A stretch of 64,000 nt of DNA from CAYRJD01 sp965212125 (GCA_965212125.1 OZ243045.1:558001-622000), one strand, 5' to 3'; counted from the first letter of the stretch, positions 51,620-60,510 are shown. Notes: a model not told the origin generated them from the sequence alone. A program made the numbers and translations.

Positions 51620-52618
51620 ATGGGAAAGTCAAGCAGCAGCGAGCAAGCCATTACCGCTGAGAAGTTGGTGCGGGACTTCGATGAGAATCGTGCGGTAAAT
51701 GAGATTGATCTAGCCGTTGACAACGGTGAGATTTTTGGATTTCTCGGGCCGAACGGTGCGGGCAAAAGCACCACCGTGCGGATGCTTTGCACCTTGCTTA
51801 CCCCGAGCGCAGGCACCGCGACGGTCGCGGGCTATGACGTGGCGACCGATCCCGGCAAGGTGCGCATTCGCATTGGTGTGGCTATGCAGAACTCGGCCTT
51901 GGACGATCGGCAGTCCGGGCGTGAGATCCTTGACCTGCAGGCCCGCCTATACGGCCTAACAAGGGCCGATCGTGCCAAGGCACTTGACAGAGCCATTGCC
52001 TTGGCCGACATCGGTGAGGCCATTGATGATCGTGTTGCCACTTACAGCGGCGGTATGCGCCGGCGGTTGGACTTGTCGGCCTCGCTCATTCACGGCCCTG
52101 AGCTGCTGTTCTTAGATGAGCCCACCACGGGCCTAGATCCCGCCAGTCGTGCGTTGGTGTGGGAAGAGGTGCGCCGGCTGAACAGCGAGCTAGGCGTCAC
52201 GGTGTTTTTGACGACGCAATACCTTGAGGAAGCCGACGAGCTTGCCGACCGAGTGGCGATCTTGAACGCCGGGCAGATCGTTGAGCAGGACACGCCCGAA
52301 GCTCTCAAGCGAGCCGTCGGTAGCGACGTCATTGTGATTGATCTTGACCCGACAAACATTGCGGCGGCGGCGGACGCGATTGAGCCGTTGAGTGGTATTA
52401 GCTCGGTGACCAAAGGTCAGATGGGCGTAACGGTCGCTACTTCACATGGGGCTGCGATGGTGTCCGACGTGGCGGTGGCTTTGTCGGAAGCGAACGTTGA
52501 AACGCACACTTTGACGGTGCGCACGCCGTCGCTGGACGACGTGTTTTTGCGCGCCACCGGTAAACGCATGGAAGTAGCGGCAAGCGAATTTGAACAGGCC
52601 GAGGAGGAGAAAACATGA
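51620..52618 (+). CDS. ABC transporter ATP-binding protein (DrrA-like)
   Basis: The product (332 residues) is the ATPase of a two-gene ABC-2 exporter. Walker A is GPNGAGKST, the signature YSGGMRRRLD, Walker B LLFLDEPTTGLD, and TTQYLEEADELADR follows, as in daunorubicin-resistance type exporters. The usual C-terminal regulatory domain of about 90 residues is present. I take ATG 51620 because upstream codons are poor and the family starts near this point; GGACAGGACA precedes it. The TGA stop overlaps the permease start (ATGA). Likely cargo is a hydrophobic compound or lipid. Confidence 0.92.
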   Translation: MGKSSSSEQAITAEKLVRDFDENRAVNEIDLAVDNGEIFGFLGPNGAGKSTTVRMLCTLLTPSAGTATVAGYDVATDPGKVRIRIGVAMQNSALDDRQSGREILDLQARLYGLTRADRAKALDRAIALADIGEAIDDRVATYSGGMRRRLDLSASLIHGPELLFLDEPTTGLDPASRALVWEEVRRLNSELGVTVFLTTQYLEEADELADRVAILNAGQIVEQDTPEALKRAVGSDVIVIDLDPTNIAAAADAIEPLSGISSVTKGQMGVTVATSHGAAMVSDVAVALSEANVETHTLTVRTPSLDDVFLRATGKRMEVAASEFEQAEEEKT

Positions 52619-53487
52619 GTAGTGATCTAGACGCAGGCCGCGACGCGGCTGCCAGCAGTGACGCGGCTGACCGCAGCGGCGCGGCGCCGCATACGAGTTC
52701 CGCTGGCGCTGGCCTAACTCGGCCGGTCGGATTTTTTAGCGACATCGCCACCATCGCCCGCCGAGCGGTGCGCAGCATTTTGCGAGAGCCGGAGTTTTTC
52801 GGCCCCGCGCTTGCCATTCCGATATTTTTCTTTGTTGTAAACGTCGGTGCGCTCGGTGCCTTCGCTGAGGACGCCCCAGAAGTTTTTGACTACCGCGAGT
52901 TCCAGCTTCCGGTAGCGATAATTTTTGCGGTTACGGGCATATCGCGCGCATCAACGCTTGTTACCGACATCCAATCTGGCTACCTGGACCGCATGTTGAT
53001 AACGCCCGTTCGGCGCACAACACTGCTGTTCGGTCTGATGGTTGCCGACATCGTGATGGCGATAGGCCTGGCAATAATCGTGTTGATTTTGGGCTTCATC
53101 TATGGCGTCAGTTTCGGCACAGGGATCTTGGGAATCTTGTTTTTCGTGCTGCTGTCGGTTATCTGGAGCCTTGCGTTCACCGGATTTCCCTACACGGTCG
53201 CCTTACGCACGGGCAACCCCGCGGCGGTCAACTCTGCGTTTTTGATTTTCTTTCCGTTTGCATTCCTCACACCGGCCTTTTTGCCACGCGAGCTAATGAC
53301 TGGCTGGCTGCCAACGGTTGCGGCTTGGAACCCTGTTACTTACTTATTGGAGGGGATGCGCACGCTGCTAGACGACAGCTGGGATTGGAGCTCTCTGGGA
53401 AAGGCGATCTTGGCTATCGGCGGGATGGGTCTGGTGACCTTCACGCTTGCGTTTAGGTCGCTGTCGCGGCGGCTGTCAACCGGCTGA
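52615..53487 (+). CDS. ABC-2 type exporter permease (DrrB-like)
   Basis: The product (290 residues) is the membrane subunit partner of the preceding ATPase. A cytoplasmic N-terminus (about 60 residues, Asp/Ala-rich) leads to six predicted membrane helices. TSLVTDIQSGYLDRMLITPV-like sequence (here STLVTDIQSGYLDRMLITPV) and FPFAFLTPAFLPRELMTGWL are conserved blocks of the DrrB class. The overlap with the ATPase gene by four bases indicates an equal-amount complex. The stop is TGA. Confidence 0.92.
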   Translation: MSSDLDAGRDAAASSDAADRSGAAPHTSSAGAGLTRPVGFFSDIATIARRAVRSILREPEFFGPALAIPIFFFVVNVGALGAFAEDAPEVFDYREFQLPVAIIFAVTGISRASTLVTDIQSGYLDRMLITPVRRTTLLFGLMVADIVMAIGLAIIVLILGFIYGVSFGTGILGILFFVLLSVIWSLAFTGFPYTVALRTGNPAAVNSAFLIFFPFAFLTPAFLPRELMTGWLPTVAAWNPVTYLLEGMRTLLDDSWDWSSLGKAILAIGGMGLVTFTLAFRSLSRRLSTG

Positions 53488-53523
53488 GCCGAGCTTTACC
53501 AGCCTGACCGAGCGGCCGCGTCT

Positions 53524-54165
53524 TTACCAGCCGCGGTCGATCCACTCTTGCAGATGCGGCGACTCCGCGCCGATGGTGGTGTCGGCGCCGTGACCCGGCA
53601 GCACCATCGTGTCAGCGTCAAACTTGGCGAACATGCGGTTCTCAATGCTTTCAATGATCTGTTTGAAATCGCCGCCAAATCCTGTGGCGCCGGGTCCGCC
53701 CGGAAACAGCGTGTCGCCGGTGAACAGCAGGGGAGTGCCCTCCACGTGAAAGCTCATCGAGCCCGCCGTGTGACCCGGATTATGAATGGTGCGCACACGC
53801 ACCTTGCCGACTTCGATCACGTCGTCGTCTTCTAGGATCAGGTCGTAGCTCGGCAGCATTGAACTGTCTTGGTCGGAGACCGCCACCGCCAGCCCGGCAT
53901 CTCGCAACGCCGGTATGGCTTGGATGTGATCCCAGTGCCCGTGCGTCTCTACTACCTTGCGTACGCCCAGCGTTTGGCACACATCCAGCAGCCGCTGATG
54001 CTCGTTGGCGGCGTCAATCAATAACGCCTCACCGGTTTCGGTGCAGCGAATTACAAAAACGTTGTTGTCAAAGTCGTCGGGGAAACCGTGCGGCAGATCG
54101 CCCTCAACTGGTCTGACCACCGTTTTGTGGACTTCAATGCCGGAGTCTTTCCAATGCAATTTCAT
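53524..54165 (-). CDS. MBL-fold metallohydrolase (glyoxalase II-like)
   Basis: The product (213 residues) belongs to the metallo-beta-lactamase fold. ETHGHWDHIQAI contains the HxHxDH metal site, HNPGHTAGS the next histidine, LLFTGDTLFPGG the bridging aspartate and VLPGHGADT the last histidine. It may be hydroxyacylglutathione hydrolase-like, mycothiol-linked hydrolase, or a lactonase; only the general class is safe. It is convergent with the ABC exporter. The start is ATG 54165 and the stop is TAA. Confidence 0.88.
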   Translation of the reverse strand: MKLHWKDSGIEVHKTVVRPVEGDLPHGFPDDFDNNVFVIRCTETGEALLIDAANEHQRLLDVCQTLGVRKVVETHGHWDHIQAIPALRDAGLAVAVSDQDSSMLPSYDLILEDDDVIEVGKVRVRTIHNPGHTAGSMSFHVEGTPLLFTGDTLFPGGPGATGFGGDFKQIIESIENRMFAKFDADTMVLPGHGADTTIGAESPHLQEWIDRGW

Positions 54166-54200
54166 GTCGCCAGGTTAGGCGAGTGCGCTGGTGTGCAGAG

Positions 54201-54608
54201 TCAGGACGAAGAGACAACGTCAAAACCCAGCTCCAACGCCGCTGGAATCTGACGGCTGTCAAAGGTGAGATAGGTGAGCGGTCGGCCGAGCCGATCGGCC
54301 GCAGCTAGGTGCAGCGAATCAACGGTGCTTAGACCAAACTCGGAGCCAAGCTCCAGGGCGCGTGCCAGGCAACGGTTGTCAAGCGGCACCACCCAAAATG
54401 AATCCCAGTCGCGGCGGAAGCGTTGCCACAAGGCTGTTTGTTGCTCGGCAGCCAGCCCCAAGCGATGCAGTGCTAGTTGCGTTTCCAGGCGAACCAAAGC
54501 GCTGGCGGCCCAGGTGTCGTCGGTGCTCATGGTGCTGAGCACCAGCTGCGTGTCGTCGTCGGCCACATAGCGCCGCAGTAGTGCGGAGGTGTCGAGCGCC
54601 AGCGGCAT
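54201..54608 (-). CDS. PIN-domain ribonuclease toxin (VapC-like)
   Basis: The product (135 residues) is a PIN-domain protein. The acidic catalytic residues are seen at ALDTSALL (Asp6), VRLETQLAL (Glu), STVDSLHLAAA (Asp) and TFDSRQIPAA (Asp). VapC toxins cut tRNA or rRNA when free of their antitoxin. Its ATG follows the TAG stop of the antitoxin-like gene with no gap (TAGATG), so both are translated together. The stop is TGA. Confidence 0.88.
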   Translation of the reverse strand: MPLALDTSALLRRYVADDDTQLVLSTMSTDDTWAASALVRLETQLALHRLGLAAEQQTALWQRFRRDWDSFWVVPLDNRCLARALELGSEFGLSTVDSLHLAAADRLGRPLTYLTFDSRQIPAALELGFDVVSSS

Positions 54609-55028
54609 CTAGCTGCGCCCCAGACGGCGGGCGCGTGTTCCACGCACCTCAGCCAAAGCCGCCGTGCAAGAAACGCCGACCGGCAACGCAATCGGCGCTG
54701 TGCTTGGCTCGGCCTCACCGGGGGCTGCGTCTGACTCGGCCGCGTTCGACTCGGTCGCGTCCGACTTGGCCTGGCCGGAGGCAAAGCGCTGCGGCTGCTG
54801 CGGCGGCTCTAACAAGCCCGCGCCCGCCAGGGCTCCCAATGACACCAAGCCTTGCGCGCCATCAGCTCCGCCAGCAAGCCCACCAACCGGAACCAGCTCA
54901 GCTATCGCAGTGCCACCCTGAGTTACGACAATGCGGCTCCCGTCGTTTGCGGCACGCAGGTAGCTAGCCAGCTTTGAGCGCAGCTCGCGCACGCCAACGT
55001 GTATTTGGGCGTCTTCATTCGCATTCAT
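54609..55028 (-). CDS. Phd/YefM-type antitoxin with long C-terminal extension
   Basis: The product (139 residues) begins with a Phd/YefM DNA-binding domain: VGVRELRSKLASYLRAANDG, IVVTQGGTAIAELVP (residues 10-48). The rest, about 90 residues, is Gly/Ala-rich then acidic (SDATESNAAESDAAPGEAE) and ends in a basic stretch (RGTRARRLGRS). Usual antitoxins are about 80-90 residues, so the linker is long. It should neutralise the adjacent PIN toxin and repress the pair; an inverted repeat sits at its start. The start is ATG 55028 and the stop is TAG. Confidence 0.82.
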   Translation of the reverse strand: MNANEDAQIHVGVRELRSKLASYLRAANDGSRIVVTQGGTAIAELVPVGGLAGGADGAQGLVSLGALAGAGLLEPPQQPQRFASGQAKSDATESNAAESDAAPGEAEPSTAPIALPVGVSCTAALAEVRGTRARRLGRS

Positions 55029-55030
55029 GT

Positions 55031-55044
55031 GTACATAAGTGTAC
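55031..55044. promoter_or_regulatory. Inverted repeat GTACA-N4-TGTAC, probable antitoxin operator
   Basis: GTACA (55031-55035) and TGTAC (55040-55044) form a perfect inverted repeat with four bases between. It ends three bases from the antitoxin ATG (55026-55028), a usual place for autoregulation by a Phd-type antitoxin. Confidence 0.6.
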
Positions 55045-55095
55045 GCGCACGGATGTGCGAATGTCCCAAAGATTTGCTAGACAGTGGGCTGCCGG

Positions 55096-55143
55096 TCAAT
55101 CAGGCTGGCTGTGAATCAGGTCGGCTGTGAATCAGGCCGGTTG
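55096..55143. repeat. 16-bp repeat in three copies upstream of acyl-CoA dehydrogenase
   Basis: Units 55096-55111, 55112-55127 and 55128-55143 share AATCAGG followed by a CGGYTG-like end with two or three mismatches. They fill the 144-bp divergent gap between the antitoxin and the acyl-CoA dehydrogenase gene. Confidence 0.82.
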
Positions 55144-55172
55144 CGAACCGCAGAATAGAAAGCTGATTATCA

Positions 55173-56285
55173 ATGAATTTTGCATTCACCGAAGAACAAG
55201 AAGAACTCAGAAACTTCGTCCGCTCATTCTTAGACGACAAGTCGCCGGAGACAGCGGTACGGGAGCTGATGGAAACCGATGATGGCTATGACCCAGCGGT
55301 GTGGTCGCAGATGGCCGAGCAGCTTGGCTTGCAGAGCCTGATCATCCCCGAGGCCTATGGCGGCCAGGGCGCCTCCTATGTCGAGCTTGGCATTGTGCTG
55401 GAAGAGATGGGACGCAACCTGCTGTGCTCGCCGTTTTTCTCCACCGTTGTGCTAGCGGGCAACGCGATCATTCACTCCGGCAACGAGAAAGCCAAGGAAG
55501 ATCTGCTGCCGGGGATTGCCTCTGGTGAGACCATCGCAACGCTGGCGCTGGCCGAGCAGAGCGGTCGCTGGGATGCACAAGGCGTCACGACCACCGCATC
55601 GGGCATCGGCGACTCCGCCACGATCACCGGTGAGAAAATGTTCGTGACCGACGGCGGCACTGCGAATCTGTTTGTGGTGGCAGCCCAGGCCGACGGCGGC
55701 TTGCACCTGTTCACCGTTGCAGGTGACGCAGCTGGCATCGCCAGGGAAAATCTGTCAACGATGGATCAGACCCGCAAGCAGGCTCGCGTGACGTTTGATA
55801 ACACCCCCGCGACGCACCTGTGCGACACCGACAACTTTGCCTACATCGCCAAGGTGCTTGACCTGGCTGCGGTGGCGCTGGCCAACGAGCAGGTGGGCGG
55901 CGCTCAATTTGTTCTGGATATGGCTGTGCAGTACGCGAAGGATCGTGTGCAGTTCGGGCGGCCGATTGGGTCATTCCAGGCGATCAAGCACAAGTGTGCG
56001 GACATGCTGCTAGAGGTGGAATCAGCCAAGTCGGCTGCCTACTACGCGGCGTGGTGCGCGGCGGAAATGAATGATGAGCTGCCGTCGGTGGCGTCGCTAG
56101 CCAAGGCGTACTGCTCTGAGGCGTACTTCCATTGCTCAGCGGAGAACATTCAGATTCACGGCGGCATCGGCTTCACCTGGGAGCACCCGGCGCACTTGTA
56201 TTTCAAGCGCGCTAAGAGCTCTGAGCTGCTGTTTGGCGATCCGGCTTATCACCGCGAGCAGTTGGCACAGCGCATCGGGCTTTAG
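55173..56285 (+). CDS. Acyl-CoA dehydrogenase
   Basis: The product (370 residues) is an FAD-dependent acyl-CoA dehydrogenase. NFAFTEEQEELRNFVRSFL starts the N-terminal helical domain, IPEAYGGQGASYVELGIVLE and QFGRPIGSFQAIKHKCADML are conserved, and IQIHGGIGFTWEHPAHLYFK lies near the end. The C-terminus (KSSELLFGDPAYHREQL) lacks the YEGT-E segment with the usual catalytic glutamate. This is seen in subunits of heteromeric actinobacterial enzymes such as those used for steroid side chains, where a partner gives the glutamate. No partner lies next to it. The start is ATG and the stop is TAG. Confidence 0.88.
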   Translation: MNFAFTEEQEELRNFVRSFLDDKSPETAVRELMETDDGYDPAVWSQMAEQLGLQSLIIPEAYGGQGASYVELGIVLEEMGRNLLCSPFFSTVVLAGNAIIHSGNEKAKEDLLPGIASGETIATLALAEQSGRWDAQGVTTTASGIGDSATITGEKMFVTDGGTANLFVVAAQADGGLHLFTVAGDAAGIARENLSTMDQTRKQARVTFDNTPATHLCDTDNFAYIAKVLDLAAVALANEQVGGAQFVLDMAVQYAKDRVQFGRPIGSFQAIKHKCADMLLEVESAKSAAYYAAWCAAEMNDELPSVASLAKAYCSEAYFHCSAENIQIHGGIGFTWEHPAHLYFKRAKSSELLFGDPAYHREQLAQRIGL

Positions 56286-56302
56286 CCCCGACTAGCCCCG
56301 AC
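56283..56302. repeat. 10-bp perfect tandem repeat over stop codon
   Basis: TAGCCCCGAC occurs twice without gap (56283-56292 and 56293-56302). The first TAG is the stop of the acyl-CoA dehydrogenase gene. Confidence 0.8.
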
Positions 56303-56362
56303 ACAAAACCTTCGGCTTGCTCTGTCGCCCTGGGTGGCGGGCAGGTAGCGCGCCGTTTGGGC

Positions 56363-56394
56363 GGGCGACCAGGCGGCCGGGCGACCAAGCGGCC
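56363..56394. repeat. 16-bp tandem duplication in 151-bp intergenic region
   Basis: GGGCGACCAGGCGGCC (56363-56378) is followed by GGGCGACCAAGCGGCC (56379-56394), one mismatch. The gap contains nothing else except the start-codon repeat further on. Confidence 0.85.
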
Positions 56395-56419
56395 AGGCAA
56401 ACCTTGGCAGACTTAACGG

Positions 56420-56447
56420 GCAATGTTGGATAAGCAATGTTGGCTGC
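56420..56447. repeat. 14-bp duplication of start codon region
   Basis: GCAATGTTGG is found at 56420-56429 and again at 56434-56443, with 14-bp spacing. The second contains the ATG (56437) of the following gene; the ATG of the first is out of frame. Confidence 0.75.
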
Positions 56448-56955
56448 GGTAATCGTCGTCTCGGTTTTGATCGGATTTGTGGTGGGCGCTGGCGTCATTG
56501 GCACCGCCGCTCAGCGAATGGGTCGGCAGCGCAGCCAGCCCGTTTGGCGACAAGAGGTTGCTGCGACTTACCTTGAATCGCATCTGCCATATGAGGTAGC
56601 CGCCGAGCTGCAGCCAGGCGACCTGCGCGATTTGCTGCGCCGCCATATCAATCAGTTGCAGTATGAGGGTCGCCCCGAAGCAGATGCTGTAGCGGCTGCC
56701 GAAGTTGACGATAGTCCGGTGTCGGATTCCAACACAACGGCAGCAGACGCAGACGCGGACCTGGCGACGCTAACCACGCACAACGATGCGGTAGCGAATC
56801 TTTACGCCCAAGCACGCGCGGATGGCTTGGAAATAACCAAGCCGATAGTTGAAGAGATAATCCGAGTTCATCTTGAGTATCTGCACGTCATCGGCGCGCT
56901 GGTGCAGAGCGCCGACCAGCAAAGTGCCGACCAACAGAGCGCCGACCAGCAATGA
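56437..56955 (+). CDS. Membrane-anchored protein of unknown function with SADQQ repeats
   Basis: I do not recognise a family. The product (172 residues) has one N-terminal membrane helix (LAAVIVVSVLIGFVVGAGVIG), a helical soluble part with acidic stretches (AADADADLATL) and a C-terminus of three exact SADQQ repeats encoded by 15-bp units at 56909-56953. Helix pattern suggests a coiled or paired helical domain facing the cytoplasm or outside. The TGA stop overlaps the ATG of the hydrolase gene (ATGA), so the two are coupled. Confidence 0.65.
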   Translation: MLAAVIVVSVLIGFVVGAGVIGTAAQRMGRQRSQPVWRQEVAATYLESHLPYEVAAELQPGDLRDLLRRHINQLQYEGRPEADAVAAAEVDDSPVSDSNTTAADADADLATLTTHNDAVANLYAQARADGLEITKPIVEEIIRVHLEYLHVIGALVQSADQQSADQQSADQQ

Positions 56956-57770
56956 GCGTGCAGGTCACCGGAGTCAAAATCGGCGACGGTCAAGGCGACG
57001 ATCCCAAACTGGACGCTTACGTTGTCAAATCAGACAGCGGGCGAAGCCCTGGCGCCCCACCAAACGAACACGCCGTCGTGCTGTGCCACGGCGTCCCTTC
57101 CAGGCAACGTCCCGGCGTGCCAAACCGCACTTACCGATCCTTCGCCGAACGCATTGCTGCCGCCTACGGCTGGACGGTGCTAGCGGTCAGCATGCGTGGT
57201 TGCGGCGACTCCGAAGGCGATTTTTCGTTGGCGGGCTGGATTGACGACATCTGCCGTTCGGTTGATTACATCCTGGCTCAAGGTTTCAAGCACGTCTGGC
57301 TGGTCGGATCTAGCACCGGCGGTTCGATCGCCATGCTGGCTGCCGCCCGCGACGAAAGAGTGAGCGGAGTAGTGGCGATGGCGGCCCGCGCCGACTTTGA
57401 CGACTGGGCGAGCGACCCACGCAAGTTTCGAGAGCACTGCTATTCGTTGGGGATTATCTCCAGCCCCGACGCCGGTGACATCCCCGGCCGTGACCCCTCG
57501 TTTTCGCTGAGCAGCTGGACCAGGGAGTTGCGAGAGAACCGTCCGGTGGACGCGGCCGTCGCCCTCAGGGAGCGCCCGCTGCTGATTTTGCACGGAGTTG
57601 AAGATCGTCAGGTACCGGTTGCCGATGCGCAAAAGCTGGCCGAGCGCAATCCGAACGCTGAAATCCGACTAATCGAAGGCGCAAACCACCGCATTCGGCA
57701 CGATCCACGTGCAACGGCGATATTGCTGGGGTGGCTGGAAAGCCAGATCGGCAGCCTTAGCAAGCCCTAG
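56952..57770 (+). CDS. Alpha/beta hydrolase
   Basis: The product (272 residues) is an alpha/beta hydrolase of the acyl-peptidase or esterase type. VVLCHGVPSRQ is the oxyanion segment, LVGSSTGGSIAML the nucleophile elbow with serine, LHGVEDRQVPV the acid strand and EGANHRIRHD the histidine region. Substrate unknown. It is translationally coupled to the membrane-anchored unknown gene before it. The TAG stop lies in a threefold 10-bp repeat. Confidence 0.85.
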   Translation: MSVQVTGVKIGDGQGDDPKLDAYVVKSDSGRSPGAPPNEHAVVLCHGVPSRQRPGVPNRTYRSFAERIAAAYGWTVLAVSMRGCGDSEGDFSLAGWIDDICRSVDYILAQGFKHVWLVGSSTGGSIAMLAAARDERVSGVVAMAARADFDDWASDPRKFREHCYSLGIISSPDAGDIPGRDPSFSLSSWTRELRENRPVDAAVALRERPLLILHGVEDRQVPVADAQKLAERNPNAEIRLIEGANHRIRHDPRATAILLGWLESQIGSLSKP

Positions 57771-57780
57771 CAAGCCTTAG
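57751..57780. repeat. 10-bp repeat in three copies at stop of hydrolase
   Basis: GCAGCCTTAG, CAAGCCCTAG and CAAGCCTTAG (57751-57780) follow without gaps. TAG at 57768-57770 is the stop; another TAG follows ten bases later. Confidence 0.8.
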
Positions 57781-57804
57781 CGCGCCTGCATCCAGCGCCT
57801 AGCC

Positions 57805-60510
57805 CTAATGCGCGGACGCGGACCACGGGTCGGCCGTGTCAACCTCCAGCCCGTAACGCTTGATAGCGCCCTGCACCGTTGCGCTATCTATCTCGCCCGC
57901 CTCTGCCAAGCGCCACAGCACCGCCACCACCAGATGCTCAGCGGACACCTCAAAATGTTCTCGCAACCGCTCACGGGTGTCGCTGCGTCCGAACCCGTCG
58001 GTGCCCAAAGAGGTGTAGTCGCGCGGTATCCAGCGAGAAACCTGATCTGGCACGGTGCGCATGTAATCGGTGATGGCAATAACCGGCCCGCCGTCTGGGT
58101 CGTCTAACTGGCGCGCCACAAAAGGCACACGCGCCTCCTCGGCGGGGTGCAGTTCATTCCACCGCTCACAGCTCAACGCATCTTCACGCAGAGCCTTATA
58201 CGAGGTAGCGCTCCACAGATCAACCGCAACGTCGTGCTCGGCCGCGAGCAGCTCCGCCGCCTCCCGGGCCGCCGACTGCGAAGCACCGGAAAATAGCACC
58301 GTCGCTCGCAAGCGGCGCCCGTCTGGTGCTGGCTGATAGCGATACAACCCGGCCAGCAGAGCCTCATGGTCTAGCCCCTCGGGCTCGGGCGGCTGCAGGT
58401 AGTTTTCGTTGTAAATGGTCAGGTAATAAAAAATGTCCTCGCCCATCTCATACATGCGTCGCATGCCGTCGCGAATGATTATTCCAAGCTCATACGCAAA
58501 CGCCGGGTCGTAGCACTGACACGGCGGCACGGTTGAAGCCAGCAGCGGCGAATGGCCGTCTTGATGCTGCAAGCCTTCGCCCATCAAGGTTGTGCGGCCA
58601 GCTGTCGCTCCCATCAAAAAGCCGCGCCCACGCATGTCGGCCAGCGCCCAGATCAGGTCGGCCACTCGCTGAAAGCCGAACATCGAATAGAAAATAAAGA
58701 ACGGCGCCATCGGCACGCCACGTGTGGCATATGAGGTAGCCGCCGCGATGAAGGTGGCAAGCGAACCAGCTTCGGTTATGCCCTCCTCCAAAATTTGCCC
58801 GTCTATTTTTTCGGAGTATGACAGCAGCAGGTCGTGATCAACCGGCTCATATAGCTGCCCGCCGCTTGCGTAAATCCCCAGCTCACGAAACAGGGAGTCC
58901 ATGCCGAAGGTGCGCGCCTCATCGGGAATGATCGGCACGACTCTTTCACCGAAGCCGTCTTCGCGCGCAAGGGCACGCAGCAGTCGGGTGAACGCCATCG
59001 TGGTGGACACCTCTTGCTTGTTTGACCCGGCCGCCAGCTCATCAAACACCGCGCCGTCGGGCAATGGCATCGGCCGCCTGGTCCAGTCGCGCCGCCGACT
59101 AGGCAGGGAGCCGCCCAGCTTGTTGCGCAGCGACATCAGATATTCGTGCTCTGCGGAGCCTTCCGCGGGCCGGTAGTACGGCGGGTTGTCGTGCTCAAAA
59201 TCTTCAGGAATCTCATCGTGCAGATGCAGCCGGTCTCTGATCACCATCAGCTGCTCGCGGGTGAGCTTTTTGATCTGATGCGTTGCGTTGCGCCCTTCCA
59301 GGTCAGGCCCCAGCGTCCAGCCTTTGATGGTCTTGGTGAGAATCACCGTCGGGCTGCCCTGATGCTCGCTCGCAGCCTTGTAGGCGGCATGCACTTTTTT
59401 GTAGTCGTGCCCGCCGCGTGGCAGCTGCTCTAGCTCTTGGTCGGACAGGTGCTCAACCATTTGGCGCAGGCGCGGATCGGGGCCAAAAAAGTTCTCACGT
59501 ATGTAACTGCCGCTCTCAACTGAGAGTCTTTGATACTCACCATCAACGGTTTCGGACATCTTGCGAACCAAGACCCCGTCTTGATCATGTGCTAGCAGAC
59601 CGTCCCAGCCTCTACCCCAGATGACCTTGATGACGTTCCAGCCGCCGCCGCGAAAAGCCGCCTCAAGCTGAGTGATGATCTGACCGTTGCCGCGCACCGG
59701 CCCGTCAAGGCGCTGCAGGTTGCAGTTGATGACGAAAATCAGGTTGTCCAGCTTTTCGCGTGACGCCAGCGTTAGCGCTCCCAAAGTTTCCGGCTCGTCG
59801 GTTTCGCCGTCGCCGATAAAGCACCACACCTTCGACTCTGAGGTGTCGTCAATGCGGCGGTTGTGCAGGTAGCGATTGAAGCGAGCGTGATAGATCGCCA
59901 TGATCGGCCCCAGCCCCATCGACACGGTCGGGTACTCCCAAAAATCCGGCATTAGGCGTGGATGCGGATACGACGACAGTCCGGTGCGGCCAATCTCACG
60001 CCGAAAGTGATTCAGGTCGTCATCATCTAGGCGGCCTTCAAGGTAGGCGCGGGCGTAGATGCCGGGCGCCGCGTGACCCTGGATGTAGATGTGGTCGCCG
60101 GGGTTGCCGTCGTCTTTGCCGCGCCAGAAGTGATTGAAGCCAACGTCGTAAAGCGAGGCCGAGCTGGCGAAGGTGCTTAGGTGCCCGCCGATGCCGTTAG
60201 CCCAGGTGTTGGCTTGGGTAACCATCGCGGCGGAGTTCCAGCGAATGAACGCCCGCAGCCGGCGCTCAACGTCTTCGTCGCCGGGGAACCAGGGCTCATC
60301 TTCGGGCGGGATCGTGTTGATGTAGGGCGAAGTAACCATGGCGGGCACGTCAACTTGCAGGTGATGTGCGGCGCTCATCAGCCGCCTGATCAGAAACCGG
60401 GCGCGGTACTTGCCGTGCTTTTCAACAACCGCAGCAAACGACTGCAGCCATTCTTCGGTCTCCTCCGGATTCGCGTCAGGAATCTGTTCGTGAAGCCCAT
60501 CAATCAACAT
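57805..60510 (-). CDS. aceE: Pyruvate dehydrogenase E1 component, homodimeric
   Basis: The product (901 residues) is the large homodimeric E1 that decarboxylates pyruvate with thiamine diphosphate and passes acetyl to E2. PPEDEPWFPGDEDVERRLRA, NGIGGHLSTFASSASLYDVG and IGDGETDEPETLG (the ThDP-magnesium motif) are conserved, and GATAGRTTLMGEGLQHQDGH follows later. Length is normal for the actinobacterial type. No E2 or E3 gene is adjacent. Its start ATG is 80 bases before the divergent RNase HI repeat region. The stop is TAG. Confidence 0.97.
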   Translation of the reverse strand: MLIDGLHEQIPDANPEETEEWLQSFAAVVEKHGKYRARFLIRRLMSAAHHLQVDVPAMVTSPYINTIPPEDEPWFPGDEDVERRLRAFIRWNSAAMVTQANTWANGIGGHLSTFASSASLYDVGFNHFWRGKDDGNPGDHIYIQGHAAPGIYARAYLEGRLDDDDLNHFRREIGRTGLSSYPHPRLMPDFWEYPTVSMGLGPIMAIYHARFNRYLHNRRIDDTSESKVWCFIGDGETDEPETLGALTLASREKLDNLIFVINCNLQRLDGPVRGNGQIITQLEAAFRGGGWNVIKVIWGRGWDGLLAHDQDGVLVRKMSETVDGEYQRLSVESGSYIRENFFGPDPRLRQMVEHLSDQELEQLPRGGHDYKKVHAAYKAASEHQGSPTVILTKTIKGWTLGPDLEGRNATHQIKKLTREQLMVIRDRLHLHDEIPEDFEHDNPPYYRPAEGSAEHEYLMSLRNKLGGSLPSRRRDWTRRPMPLPDGAVFDELAAGSNKQEVSTTMAFTRLLRALAREDGFGERVVPIIPDEARTFGMDSLFRELGIYASGGQLYEPVDHDLLLSYSEKIDGQILEEGITEAGSLATFIAAATSYATRGVPMAPFFIFYSMFGFQRVADLIWALADMRGRGFLMGATAGRTTLMGEGLQHQDGHSPLLASTVPPCQCYDPAFAYELGIIIRDGMRRMYEMGEDIFYYLTIYNENYLQPPEPEGLDHEALLAGLYRYQPAPDGRRLRATVLFSGASQSAAREAAELLAAEHDVAVDLWSATSYKALREDALSCERWNELHPAEEARVPFVARQLDDPDGGPVIAITDYMRTVPDQVSRWIPRDYTSLGTDGFGRSDTRERLREHFEVSAEHLVVAVLWRLAEAGEIDSATVQGAIKRYGLEVDTADPWSASAH

